Of a DNA stretch of 64,000 bases, positions 1 to 8,184 are shown one piece after another (the first letter of the stretch is position 1; every line of letters starts with the position of its first letter). Where the stretch lies: NCBI GenBank assembly GCA_020401865.1, contig JADCAS010000004.1:1-64000 (forward strand). The letters run 5' to 3'. The notes under the pieces are model-generated. The model saw only the letters and a list, made by a program, of their open reading frames with translations. It was not told the origin of the DNA and did no database searches. A program made the translations under genes and the position numbers. This DNA comes from Phenylobacterium sp. (GTDB taxonomy: Bacteria > Pseudomonadota > Alphaproteobacteria > Caulobacterales > Caulobacteraceae).

Positions 1-630
1 GGCCAGCGGCGGATTGCAGGCGATGCGGGCGGCCAGGGCCCGGGCGCGGTCCATCAGCTCGGCGTGGGGGGCGACCTCGCGCACCAGGCCGATGCGCAGG
101 GCCTCCTCGGCATCGATGACGTCGCCGGTGAAGAGCAGCTCCGCCGCCTTGGCCGGGCCGACGATGGCCGGCAGGCGATAGAAGCCGCCGACATCGCAGG
201 TCAGACCGCGCTTGATGAACAGCTCGGCGAACTTCGCCTTCTCGCTGGCGATGCGGATGTCGGCGTAGAGGGCCAGCTCCATGCCCCAGCCCACCGCCGC
301 GCCGTTGACGGCGGCGATGACCGGCTTGTCGCACTCCAGGGCCGCCATGGCCGCCGGCGTCGGGGCGTGGCGCACGGTGGGCGGCGGGGGGATGGCGGGC
401 TTGGGCCCGGCCATGATCTCGCGCACGTCGTCGCCGGAGCAGAAGGCCGGATCCGCCCCCGTCACGATCACGCAGCGGGCGTCGGGGTCGCGCACAGCCT
501 GGCGGAAGGCGCGCTCCAGCCGGTCGTAGGCGTCGAAGTTGAGGGCGTTGCGCTGTTCGGGACGGTTGAGGGTGATGACCGCGACATGGTCCTCGACCCG
601 GTAGGTCACGCTCTCGTTCTCGCCGTTCAT
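1..630 (-). CDS. Enoyl-CoA hydratase/isomerase (crotonase) family, C-terminus cut by window edge
   Basis: The 210 visible codons start at an ATG and run off the left edge, so the C-terminal helices are missing. The N-terminus reads as a crotonase: a first strand ending in TLNRPEQRNAL, a CoA/oxyanion loop CSGDDVREIM near residue 65, and a second oxyanion segment VNGAAVGWGMELAL near residue 115. In classical hydratases two Glu residues activate water. Here the first is kept (MELAL), while the second region reads GLTCDVGG with Asp, so hydration is not certain and isomerase or another crotonase chemistry is possible. Family call is firm; the substrate is unknown. Confidence 0.88.
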   Translation of the reverse strand, partial: MNGENESVTYRVEDHVAVITLNRPEQRNALNFDAYDRLERAFRQAVRDPDARCVIVTGADPAFCSGDDVREIMAGPKPAIPPPPTVRHAPTPAAMAALECDKPVIAAVNGAAVGWGMELALYADIRIASEKAKFAELFIKRGLTCDVGGFYRLPAIVGPAKAAELLFTGDVIDAEEALRIGLVREVAPHAELMDRARALAARIACNPPLA

Positions 631-684
631 GTCCGGCCTCCCTCTTTGCTCCGGGCATGATGGCCGACGGGGGGCGCAACGAAA

Positions 685-711
685 AGGGCCGGGGATCGCG
701 CCCCCGGCCCT
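685..711 (-). terminator. Intrinsic terminator of the TonB receptor gene
   Basis: A perfect 10-bp GC stem (AGGGCCGGGG against CCCCGGCCCT) with a 7-nt loop sits just after the receptor stop. Read on the minus strand it is followed by TTTTC. The plus-strand side also reaches a short T run (CGTCGTTTT), so it may act both ways. Confidence 0.75.
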
Positions 712-737
712 CGTCGTTTTGAGCTGGCCCTGTCCGC

Positions 738-2924
738 CTACCGAAGGCGCGCGGTCAGCGCCACGCCGATGACGCGGGGCTCGTTCACGAAGGCGGTGTT
801 GTTGTTGAAGTCGATACCGCCCTTGACGTTGCTCTCGTCGGTGATGTTGCGGGCGAACAGCGCCGCTTCCCAGGCGCCGTCCTCGCGGGCGTAGCCGATC
901 TTCAGGCCGCCCTCATAGTTGCCGTCGGTGTAGAACTCCCTGGACTCATAGAGGAAGAGGTTGGTGCGGCCCTGGACGTTCCAGTCGGTGTAGGCGAAGA
1001 GCTCGCCGCCATTGCCGATGGGCAGGCTGAACCGCGCGCTCACGTCGAAGATGGACTCCGGCGCGTTGGGGAAGGGATTGCCGTTGATCAGAGCGCGGTT
1101 CTGGCTGTTCAGCGGGTCGGTGACCGTGCACTGGGCGCAGACGCCGACCGCCAGGGCGCCGTCCTTGATCTCGGTGTCGGCATAGCTGTAGCCGGCGGTC
1201 AGGACGAGGTTCTCGTTGACCACCCACTCGCCGTCGAGCTCAAAGCCCAGGGCCCGGCCCTCCTTGGCGTTGAGCAGCCTGACAATGTTGCCTGAGCCGC
1301 CCACCGCCGTGAACTGCGGGTCATTGACGGTGTAGGTGAACACCGCGCCGTTCAGGCGGACCCGGCGATCGAAGAGCTCGCTCTTGAAGCCCGCTTCCCA
1401 GGACAGGATGGTCTCGGACTGGGCGACCGAGGGGGCGCCGAAGAAGGCCACGTCGCGACCCTGGATGGTCGGGCCGCGGAAGCCGCGGGCCACGCGGCCG
1501 TACAGGCCGACCGTGTCGCTGACATCGTAGAAGGCGCTCAAGTCCCAGCTGACCTGCTCGTCCGAGACGTTGACCTTCGCGAACGGGATCGGCGCGACAA
1601 TGTTGGTCAGGGTCTTCTCGTCGCTGGTCCAGCGCAGGCCGGCGGTCAGCTTCCAGGCCTCGGCGATCTGATAGGAGGCCTGACCGAATACGGCCCAGGA
1701 GGTGTTCTCGTGGCGCAGCTCGGTGGGGGCCACGAAGCCGGGGTCGGTGCGCAGCACCATCCGGGAGTCGAAGTAGTAGGCGCCCACCTGCCAGGAGAGC
1801 GGACCGTCAGTGTCGCTGGCCAGGCGGATTTCCTGGGTGACCTGGTCGAGGTCCTTGATGCCGTCGGCGGTATCGGACGGGAAGGGAATGAAGCCCGGGC
1901 CATTGGTCATGTTGCCGCCGTCGATGTCGCCGCGGCTGACGCCGTTGGTCGTCTCGTAGGCGGAGATGGAGGTCAGGGTGGCGGCGGGCAGCTTGTACTC
2001 GATCTTCAGGGACGCGCCGGAACCGTCATAGGCCTGCGGGTTGTTGCCGCCGCCGTCGAAAAAGACCTTGTCGCGCTTGTAGTTGCCGTTGAGGCCGTTC
2101 CCGCCCTTGGTCAGGATGTTGGCGCGGAACACCGCCGAGGTGCCGTCCAGCGAGCGGTTGTGGACGGCCAGCAGGGCGCTGAAGTCCTCGGTGGGGGTGA
2201 ACAGCAGCTGGAGGCGGACGGCCGTCTCCTCGTAACCGCCCAGGGCGTTGTTCTTCTTGGTGAAGGCGTTGTCGATCCAGTCCTCGCGGCGCTGGACCAG
2301 GGCCGAGACACGGGCCGCCAGCACGCCGTCGATGATCGGGGCGCCGAGGCCGCCGTCGAGGGTCAGGGTCCCGTAGCTGCCATAGGTCGCCGCGCCGCGC
2401 GCCGAGAGGCTCTGGCTGGGACGGATGGTGTCGAACTTGATGATGCCGGCAGTGGTGTTGCGGCCAAACAGGGTGCCCTGCGGCCCGCGCAGCACCTCCA
2501 CCCGGTCCAGGTCGAACAGCGGCGTGCTCTTCAGCACCACATTCTCCATGACCACGTCGTCCATGATGACGGAAACGGGCTGGGAGGCGGCGAGGTCGAA
2601 GTCGGCGTTGCCAAGGCCGCGGATATAGAAGCGCGGGGCGGCCCGGCCGTTCGAGGACTCCGCATAGAGCGCAGGCACGCGGGAGGAAAGGGTCAGGATG
2701 TCGTCGCCGGCGGCGAACAGGCTCTGCAGGCGCTCACCGGAGACAGAGGCCACCGACAGCGGCACGTCCTGCAGGTTCTCGCTGCGCTTCTGGGCGGTGA
2801 CCACCACCTCGCCCACCGTCGCCTCCTGGGCCAGGGCCGGCGCGGTCAGCGCCAGCGCGGAGGCCAGGGCGGCCACGCCACAGGAAAGGGTCAGGCGGCT
2901 CTTGGCCGACGTCGGCTTGTTCAT
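738..2924 (-). CDS. TonB-dependent receptor (728 aa)
   Basis: An outer-membrane gated channel that imports scarce ligands using TonB-ExbBD energy. The start is set at the ATG giving MNKPTSAKSR, since it opens a normal signal peptide ending in ALTAPALAQ and has a purine-rich GAGGACT upstream; a longer frame would add 26 non-signal residues. After the signal come the TonB box-like GEVVVTAQKR, the plug (DVPLSV, then LRGPQGTLFGRNTTAG near residue 140) and a long beta-barrel ending VALTARLR. It belongs to the large Caulobacterales/sphingomonad receptor group (COG1629-like). The ligand cannot be told from sequence. No transporter or FecIR-type regulator adjoins it. Confidence 0.93.
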   Translation of the reverse strand: MNKPTSAKSRLTLSCGVAALASALALTAPALAQEATVGEVVVTAQKRSENLQDVPLSVASVSGERLQSLFAAGDDILTLSSRVPALYAESSNGRAAPRFYIRGLGNADFDLAASQPVSVIMDDVVMENVVLKSTPLFDLDRVEVLRGPQGTLFGRNTTAGIIKFDTIRPSQSLSARGAATYGSYGTLTLDGGLGAPIIDGVLAARVSALVQRREDWIDNAFTKKNNALGGYEETAVRLQLLFTPTEDFSALLAVHNRSLDGTSAVFRANILTKGGNGLNGNYKRDKVFFDGGGNNPQAYDGSGASLKIEYKLPAATLTSISAYETTNGVSRGDIDGGNMTNGPGFIPFPSDTADGIKDLDQVTQEIRLASDTDGPLSWQVGAYYFDSRMVLRTDPGFVAPTELRHENTSWAVFGQASYQIAEAWKLTAGLRWTSDEKTLTNIVAPIPFAKVNVSDEQVSWDLSAFYDVSDTVGLYGRVARGFRGPTIQGRDVAFFGAPSVAQSETILSWEAGFKSELFDRRVRLNGAVFTYTVNDPQFTAVGGSGNIVRLLNAKEGRALGFELDGEWVVNENLVLTAGYSYADTEIKDGALAVGVCAQCTVTDPLNSQNRALINGNPFPNAPESIFDVSARFSLPIGNGGELFAYTDWNVQGRTNLFLYESREFYTDGNYEGGLKIGYAREDGAWEAALFARNITDESNVKGGIDFNNNTAFVNEPRVIGVALTARLR

Positions 2925-3234
2925 GAAGAGTCCTCGAGAGGTCCGCCGCAGGCGCGGCCACATGAGCCAGGACGCCCCCGGCCCTTCAGAATGTGCGCTC
3001 AAGGGCTATTGGGGTCGGGAGGGGGCATCTAGCGCGCGCCGGGGCGAGGCTGTGGATAACTGTGCGTTTATGGCGGTCCTGTGTCGAGTCGGTGACATTC
3101 GAACGAAGGGGGCGCCCGGTCTGGCCCGGAGGTGCCCGGAGGGACGCAGGGGTGTAGGGTGCCAAGACCCCGGCGCGCCCCCTGCCCCGCCCCTGCCAAG
3201 ACCCCGCCGCGACGCTGCGACGACGGAGCCCCCC
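2925..3234. promoter_or_regulatory. Divergent intergenic region with a direct repeat
   Basis: No supported gene lies in these 310 bases between two divergent genes, so it should hold promoters for both. The only structure seen is an imperfect 18-bp direct repeat, TGCCAAGACCCCGSCGCG, at 3160-3177 and 3194-3211 (17 of 18 identical, 34-nt period), in the leader of the plus-strand gene. No clear -35/-10 pair was found. Confidence 0.4.
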
Positions 3235-3906
3235 ATGAAGACCGTCACCCTCACCTGCTTCACCGACGTGCTCTGCGTCTGGGCCTGGATCGGCGAGCTG
3301 CGCCTGGCCGAAGTGCGCCGGACCCATGGCGAGGCTGTGGCGGTGACCCAGCGCTTCTGCAACGTCTTCGGCGCTACGGCTTTGAAAATACAGGCGAACT
3401 GGGGCGTCAAGGGCGGCTATGACGGCTTCGCCGGCCACCTCGCCCACGTGCTGGAGGGCTTTCCGGAGCTGACGGGCAGCCCCGACCTGTGGCGCCGCGT
3501 ACGCCCGGCCTCCTCCCTGCCCGCCCATCTGGCCCTGAAGGCCGTCCAGGCGCAGGCGGCGGAAGGCGGCGCCCCTGACCTTGGCGACCGGTCCATCCTC
3601 TTGATTCGGAAGGCGTTTTTCGAGCAGGGGCGGGATATCTCGGCGGCCTCCGTCCTCGACGACGTGCTCTCCGCCGCCGGCGCCGACCTGGCCGACGTCC
3701 ACGCCCGGCTCGCCCGCGGGGAGGCCCACGCCGCCCTGATGGCCGACTATCAGGAGGCCCAGGCCCTGGGCGTCAAGGGCAGCCCCAGCCTGGTGCTCAA
3801 CGAGGGACGCCAGACCCTTTACGGCAATGTCGGCTTTCGCGTCATCGAGGCCAATATCGCTGAGCTGCTGCGTGAGCCGCAGGCCGGGTCGGCCAGCTGG
3901 TGCTGA
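3235..3906 (+). CDS. DsbA/FrnE-family thioredoxin-fold oxidoreductase (223 aa)
   Basis: The chain begins with a thioredoxin-fold strand and active-site turn, CFTDVLCVWAWIGELRL. It contains the all-helical insertion typical of DsbA/FrnE/2-hydroxychromene-2-carboxylate isomerase proteins and ends with the cis-Pro loop GVKGSPSLVL near residue 180. There is no signal peptide, so it is cytoplasmic. The usual CPWC pair is replaced by CVWA: Cys14 is kept and the resolving Cys is absent. This argues against a dithiol oxidase and for a single-cysteine or glutathione-dependent reaction. The ATG is chosen because it starts directly at the fold; a longer upstream frame is non-homologous leader. Confidence 0.8.
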   Translation: MKTVTLTCFTDVLCVWAWIGELRLAEVRRTHGEAVAVTQRFCNVFGATALKIQANWGVKGGYDGFAGHLAHVLEGFPELTGSPDLWRRVRPASSLPAHLALKAVQAQAAEGGAPDLGDRSILLIRKAFFEQGRDISAASVLDDVLSAAGADLADVHARLARGEAHAALMADYQEAQALGVKGSPSLVLNEGRQTLYGNVGFRVIEANIAELLREPQAGSASWC

Positions 3907-3972
3907 CCCCTTGCGGATCGCGCTCAGGCGCCCAAGTCTCTGTCTCCAGATCTTTTTCCCCGGAGCTCCCGC

Positions 3973-4821
3973 ATGACCGCCTCCCGACGCCAGACCCTTG
4001 GCCTGGCCGCCGCCGCCCTTGTCCTGACCGCCGCCCAGGGGGCCCAGGCCGCCGACGCCGCCCTCGCCAAGGCGGTGGCCTCCGAGACCCGTCCCGCCGC
4101 CGACCGCGCCCGGGACAAGTTCCGCAATCCCGCTGAGTCCCTGACCTTCTGGGGCCTGAAGCCCGGCCAGACCGTGATCGAGATCTCGCCCGGCGGCGGC
4201 TACTGGACCGAGATCCTGGCCCCCTACGCCATGGCCACCAAGGGCCGCTATGTGGCCGGCGTCGCCGACCTCGCCAACCCCAAGCTGTCGGACGGCGCGC
4301 GCAAGGCCCGGGCCGACTTCGAGGCCCGCTTCGCCGACACGGCCCGCTACGGAACGATCGAGTATGCCGGCTTCGGCGCGACCTCCGGCCCCCTGGGCGC
4401 CCCCGGCTCCGCCGACCTGGTCCTGACCGCTCGCAACATCCACAACTGGATGTGGACCCCGGGCCTGCTCCCCAAGGTCATGAACGATTTCAACGCCGTG
4501 CTGAAGCCGGGCGGGATCCTGGCGGTGGAAGAACACCGGGCCGATCCCAAGCCCATGGCCCCCGATGGCCGCGACGGCTATGTCTCCGAAGCTGCGGTGA
4601 TCGCCGCGGCTGAGGCCGCCGGCTTCCGCCTCGCCGCCAGGTCCGAGATCAACGCCAACGCCAAGGACACCAAGGACCATCCCTTCGGCGTCTGGACCCT
4701 GCCGCCTTCCCGCCGCAGCTCCGCCCCCGGCGCCCAGCCGGCCCCGGACTTCGACCGCGCCCGCTACGACGCCATCGGCGAGAGCGACCGCATGACCCTG
4801 CGCTTCGTCAAGGTTCGGTGA
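3973..4821 (+). CDS. Exported class I SAM-dependent methyltransferase, COG4798-like (282 aa)
   Basis: A twin-arginine-style leader (SRRQTLGLAAAALVLTAAQ, cleavage near AQAADA) precedes a Rossmann methyltransferase. The SAM-binding motif I is VIEISPGGGYWTEILAPY around residue 75. Later conserved elements are the LTARNIHNW segment and VLKPGGILAVEEHRA near 180. Proteins of this type are known as predicted methyltransferases carrying export signals; a periplasmic SAM enzyme is biochemically puzzling and no substrate is established. It follows the DsbA-like gene by 66 nt on the same strand and may be cotranscribed. Confidence 0.8.
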   Translation: MTASRRQTLGLAAAALVLTAAQGAQAADAALAKAVASETRPAADRARDKFRNPAESLTFWGLKPGQTVIEISPGGGYWTEILAPYAMATKGRYVAGVADLANPKLSDGARKARADFEARFADTARYGTIEYAGFGATSGPLGAPGSADLVLTARNIHNWMWTPGLLPKVMNDFNAVLKPGGILAVEEHRADPKPMAPDGRDGYVSEAAVIAAAEAAGFRLAARSEINANAKDTKDHPFGVWTLPPSRRSSAPGAQPAPDFDRARYDAIGESDRMTLRFVKVR

Positions 4822-4836
4822 TCGACGCCACAGAAA

Positions 4837-4862
4837 AGGGCCCCGGATCGCTCCGGGGCCCT
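4837..4862 (-). terminator. Intrinsic terminator of isocitrate lyase
   Basis: A perfect 10-bp stem (AGGGCCCCGG with CCGGGGCCCT, 6-nt loop) lies between the convergent methyltransferase and aceA stops. On the minus strand it is followed by TTTTCTG; the plus-strand side lacks a T run, so it mainly serves aceA. Its layout closely resembles the hairpin at 685-711. Confidence 0.78.
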
Positions 4863-4889
4863 GATCCGTTCGGGTGATCCGGTCCGCCG

Positions 4890-6482
4890 TCAGGCGAACT
4901 GGTGCATGGTGTTGGCGTCGCCCGAGGCCTTCAGGGCCGCCTCGCCGGCGAAATATTCCTTGTGGTCGTCGCCGATGTCCGAGCCGGACATGTTCTGGTG
5001 CTTCACGCAGGCGATGCCCTGGCGGATTTCCTGGCGCTGGACGTTCAGGACATAGCCCAGCATGCCGGCCTCGCCGAAGTACTCCCTGGCCAGGTTGTCC
5101 GTGGACAGGGCCGCGGTGTGGTAGGTCGGCAGGGTGATGAGGTGGTGGAAGATCCCCGCCCGCCGGGCGCCATCGGCCTGGAAGGTGCGGATCTTCTCGT
5201 CGGCCTCGTAGGCCAGGGCGGTTCCGTCGTAGTCGACGCTCATCAGCTTCTCGCGGTCGTAGGCCGAGACGTCCTTGCCTTCCTTCTTCCAGGCGTCGAA
5301 CACCTGCTGGCGGAAGTTCAGGGTCCAGTTGAAGGACGGCGAGTTGTTATAGACCAGCTTGGCGTTCGGGATGACCTCACGGATCCGGTCCATCATGCTG
5401 GCGATCTGCTCGACGTGCGGCTTCTCGGTCTCGATCCACAGCAGGTCCGCGCCGTTCTGCAGCGAGGTGATGGAGTCGAGGACGCAGCGGTCCGCCCCGG
5501 TGCCTTCCCGGAACTGGAAGAGGTTGGAAGGCAGGCGCTTGGGCCGCATCAGCTTGCCGTCGCGGGTGATCAGCACGTCGCCGGGGTTGCACTGGGCCGG
5601 GGTGACTTCCTCGCAGTCGAGGAAGGAATTGTACTGGTCGCCGATGTCGCCGGGCGTGTGGCTGACGGCGATCTGCTTGGTCAGGCCGGCGCCCAGGCTG
5701 TCGGTCCGGGTGACGATGATCCCGTCCTCGACGCCCAGCTCCATGAAGGCGTAGCGGCAGGCGCGGACCTTGGCGAGGAAGTCCTCGTGCGGGACGGTGA
5801 CCTTGCCGTCCTGGTGGCCGCACTGCTTCTCGTCGGAGACCTGGTTCTCGATCTGCAGGGCGCAGGCGCCCGCCTCGATCATCTTCTTGGCCAGGAGATA
5901 GGTCGCCTCGGCGTTGCCGAAGCCGGCGTCGATATCGGCGATGATCGGCACGACGTGGGTCTGGTAGCCGTCGATGGCCTTGATGATCGAGGCTTCCTTG
6001 GCCTTGTCGCCGGCGGCGCGGGCCGCGTCGAGGTCCCGGAACATCATGCCGAGCTCGCGGGCGTCCGCCTGCTTCAGGAAGGTGTAGAGCTCTTCAATCA
6101 GGGCCGGCACGGAGGTCTTCTCGTGCATGGACTGGTCCGGCAGGGGGCCGAAGTCCGAGCGCATGGCGGCGACCATCCAGCCCGACAGGTAGAGGTACTT
6201 CCGGTCGGTGGTTCCGAAGTGCTTCTTGATGGAGATCAGCTTCTGCTGGCCGATGAAGCCGTGCCAGCAGCCCAGGGACTGGGTGTAGTTGGCGGGGTCG
6301 GCGTCGTAGGCGGCCATGTCCTTGCGCATGATGGCGGCGGTGTGGCGGGCAATGTCGAGGCCGGTGCGGAACCGGTTCTGCACCTGCATGCGGACCACGG
6401 ACTCGGCGCTGATGCCGTCCCACGTCCCGTTCTTGCTGCGGATGAGCTTTTCGACCTTGCTGATCTCGTCCTGGTACGACAT
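4890..6482 (-). CDS. aceA: Isocitrate lyase (530 aa)
   Basis: Splits isocitrate into glyoxylate and succinate, the first step of the glyoxylate shunt that lets cells grow on acetyl-CoA sources. The 530-residue length fits the longer bacterial ICL class rather than the roughly 430-residue E. coli type. The catalytic-cysteine loop is seen as SDEKQCGHQDGKVTVP, the KQCGH form typical of the long class. Metal-site residues are in VVPIIADIDAGFGNAEATY, and VYNNSPSFNWTLNFRQQ lies near 380-396. The gene is divergent from an ScfR/RamB-type regulator with malate synthase G just beyond, so the whole shunt is clustered. Cytoplasmic. Confidence 0.96.
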   Translation of the reverse strand: MSYQDEISKVEKLIRSKNGTWDGISAESVVRMQVQNRFRTGLDIARHTAAIMRKDMAAYDADPANYTQSLGCWHGFIGQQKLISIKKHFGTTDRKYLYLSGWMVAAMRSDFGPLPDQSMHEKTSVPALIEELYTFLKQADARELGMMFRDLDAARAAGDKAKEASIIKAIDGYQTHVVPIIADIDAGFGNAEATYLLAKKMIEAGACALQIENQVSDEKQCGHQDGKVTVPHEDFLAKVRACRYAFMELGVEDGIIVTRTDSLGAGLTKQIAVSHTPGDIGDQYNSFLDCEEVTPAQCNPGDVLITRDGKLMRPKRLPSNLFQFREGTGADRCVLDSITSLQNGADLLWIETEKPHVEQIASMMDRIREVIPNAKLVYNNSPSFNWTLNFRQQVFDAWKKEGKDVSAYDREKLMSVDYDGTALAYEADEKIRTFQADGARRAGIFHHLITLPTYHTAALSTDNLAREYFGEAGMLGYVLNVQRQEIRQGIACVKHQNMSGSDIGDDHKEYFAGEAALKASGDANTMHQFA

Positions 6483-6595
6483 GGCCTTGAAATCCCTTGC
6501 TCACCGGGCGCCCGCCAGACGGGGCCTTCGGCGGCCCGCCGTGTGACGCAGGCGTGACAGGGAATCGAGCCCCTGCGAAGTCGATCTGTCAGACT

Positions 6596-6622
6596 TTACA
6601 GAACAGACTTGTAATGTTGTAA
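6596..6622. promoter_or_regulatory. Candidate operator between aceA and its regulator
   Basis: The 167-bp divergent spacer holds TTACA-N9-TGTAA (an inverted repeat) and, overlapping it, a direct repeat TTGTAA-TG-TTGTAA. It is the only AT-rich patch in the spacer and lies 28 nt before the regulator ATG. Position and symmetry suggest a binding site for the adjacent ScfR-type protein; this is inference. Confidence 0.45.
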
Positions 6623-6649
6623 GGAAGCGACTCTGGCGGAGGTCAGGCC

Positions 6650-8053
6650 ATGGCGACCGAGCGACGGCTGTATGTGGGGCCAAGCCTGCGAAGGCTCAGG
6701 CGGGACCTGGGCCTGACCCAGGCCGACATGGCCCAGGACCTGGAGGTCTCAGCCTCCTACATCGCCCTCCTGGAGCGCAACCACCGGCCGCTCAGCGCCG
6801 AGATGCTGGTGCGCCTGGCCCAGACCTACAGGCTGGACGTGGCGACCCTGGCGGCCGAGAGCGGAGACGATTCCGCCCGGCTCCAGGCCGCCCTGCGCGA
6901 TCCCATGTTCGGCGGGATCGAGCTGAAGGCCCTGGAGGTCGCGGATGCCGCCGCGAACTTCCCGGGCGTGACGGAGGCCTTCCTGCGGCTCTACACCGCC
7001 TACCGGGAGGAGCAGCTGGCCCTGGCCGACCGAAGTGCGGACGGCCGGGACGGGGACGACGCCGCCGACCCGGTGGCGGAATCCCGGCGCTTCCTGGCGG
7101 CCCGCCGCAACTGCTTCCCGCTGCTGGACGACGCCGCCGAGCGGCTGGCCCAGGTCGTGGCGGGCAATGAGGGCCTGGTCGGTCACCTGAAGGCCAGGCA
7201 CGGCCTGCGGGTGCGCCGCCTGCCGCCCGACGTCATGACCGGCGCCACCCGGCGTCTTGACCGGCATCGGCGCGAGGTCCTGCTGGACGACACCCTCGAC
7301 ACCGCGAGCCAGTCCTTCCAGCTGGCCCTGCAGACGGCCTACCTGGAGCTGGAGGCGGAGATCGGCGAGGTCCTTTCGGAGGGCGCTTTCGAGACCGAGG
7401 GCGGACAGCGTCTGACCCGCCGGGCCCTGGCCAGCTACGCCGCCGCCGCCCTCCTGATGCCCTACACCCCCTTCGCCCGGGCCGCCGAGGCGAGGCGCTA
7501 CGACGTGGAGGCCCTGGGTCGGCAGTTCGGGGCCAGCTTCGAGCAGACCGCCCACCGGCTGACCACCCTGCAGAAGCCCGGGCAGGAGCGGGCGCCCTTC
7601 TTCTTCATCCGGGTCGACGAGGCCGGCAACGTCTCCAAGCGGCTGGACGGGGCGGGCTTTCCCTTCGCCCGGCATGGCGGGGGCTGCCCGCTGTGGAGCG
7701 TCCACCAGGCCTTCCGCACGCCGCGCCAGATCGTCACCCAGTGGCTGGAGCTACCGGATGGCCAGAAGTTCTTCTCCATCGCCCGGACGGTGACCGCCGG
7801 CGGCGGCGGCTTCGGCGCCCCGCGGATCGAGCGGGCCATCGCCCTGGGCTGCGCGGAAGAGCACGCCCACCGCCTGGTCTACGCCCAGGATCACCGGGGC
7901 GGCGGGCCTGAGCAGGCCACGCCCATCGGGGTCACCTGCCGGCTCTGCCACCGGGCCGAATGCGCCGCCCGCTCAGCCCCGCCCATCGGTCGCCAGATCC
8001 TGCCCGACGACTTCCGCCGGACCCTGGCGCCCTTCGGCTTCTCCGACGCCTGA
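6650..8053 (+). CDS. ScfR/RamB-type XRE-family regulator of acyl metabolism (467 aa)
   Basis: The N-terminal HTH_3 domain (residues 5-60) reads [37 protein letters not shown] in two turns of the standard fold. It is followed by an IrrE/ImmA-like middle domain (about 150-300) and the C-terminal short-chain fatty-acyl regulator domain with [10 protein letters not shown] and a terminal Cys cluster, [12 protein letters not shown]. In Actinobacteria RamB of this architecture controls isocitrate lyase, and homologues sense short-chain acyl-CoA. Here it is divergent from aceA and 131 nt upstream of glcB, supporting control of the shunt. The protein is cytoplasmic. Confidence 0.9.
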   Translation: MATERRLYVGPSLRRLRRDLGLTQADMAQDLEVSASYIALLERNHRPLSAEMLVRLAQTYRLDVATLAAESGDDSARLQAALRDPMFGGIELKALEVADAAANFPGVTEAFLRLYTAYREEQLALADRSADGRDGDDAADPVAESRRFLAARRNCFPLLDDAAERLAQVVAGNEGLVGHLKARHGLRVRRLPPDVMTGATRRLDRHRREVLLDDTLDTASQSFQLALQTAYLELEAEIGEVLSEGAFETEGGQRLTRRALASYAAAALLMPYTPFARAAEARRYDVEALGRQFGASFEQTAHRLTTLQKPGQERAPFFFIRVDEAGNVSKRLDGAGFPFARHGGGCPLWSVHQAFRTPRQIVTQWLELPDGQKFFSIARTVTAGGGGFGAPRIERAIALGCAEEHAHRLVYAQDHRGGGPEQATPIGVTCRLCHRAECAARSAPPIGRQILPDDFRRTLAPFGFSDA

Positions 8054-8184
8054 CGTTCCATCGCCGAAGACCGGGCGCCCCATTGAAGCGCCGGCCTGCG
8101 CAGAGTATGGGGGCGCCGCTGCGGCAGGCTCTGCAGCCGTACCCGGGCGCCCGTCGGCGACTGGTTTTGAAAGGTCGGTATGTC

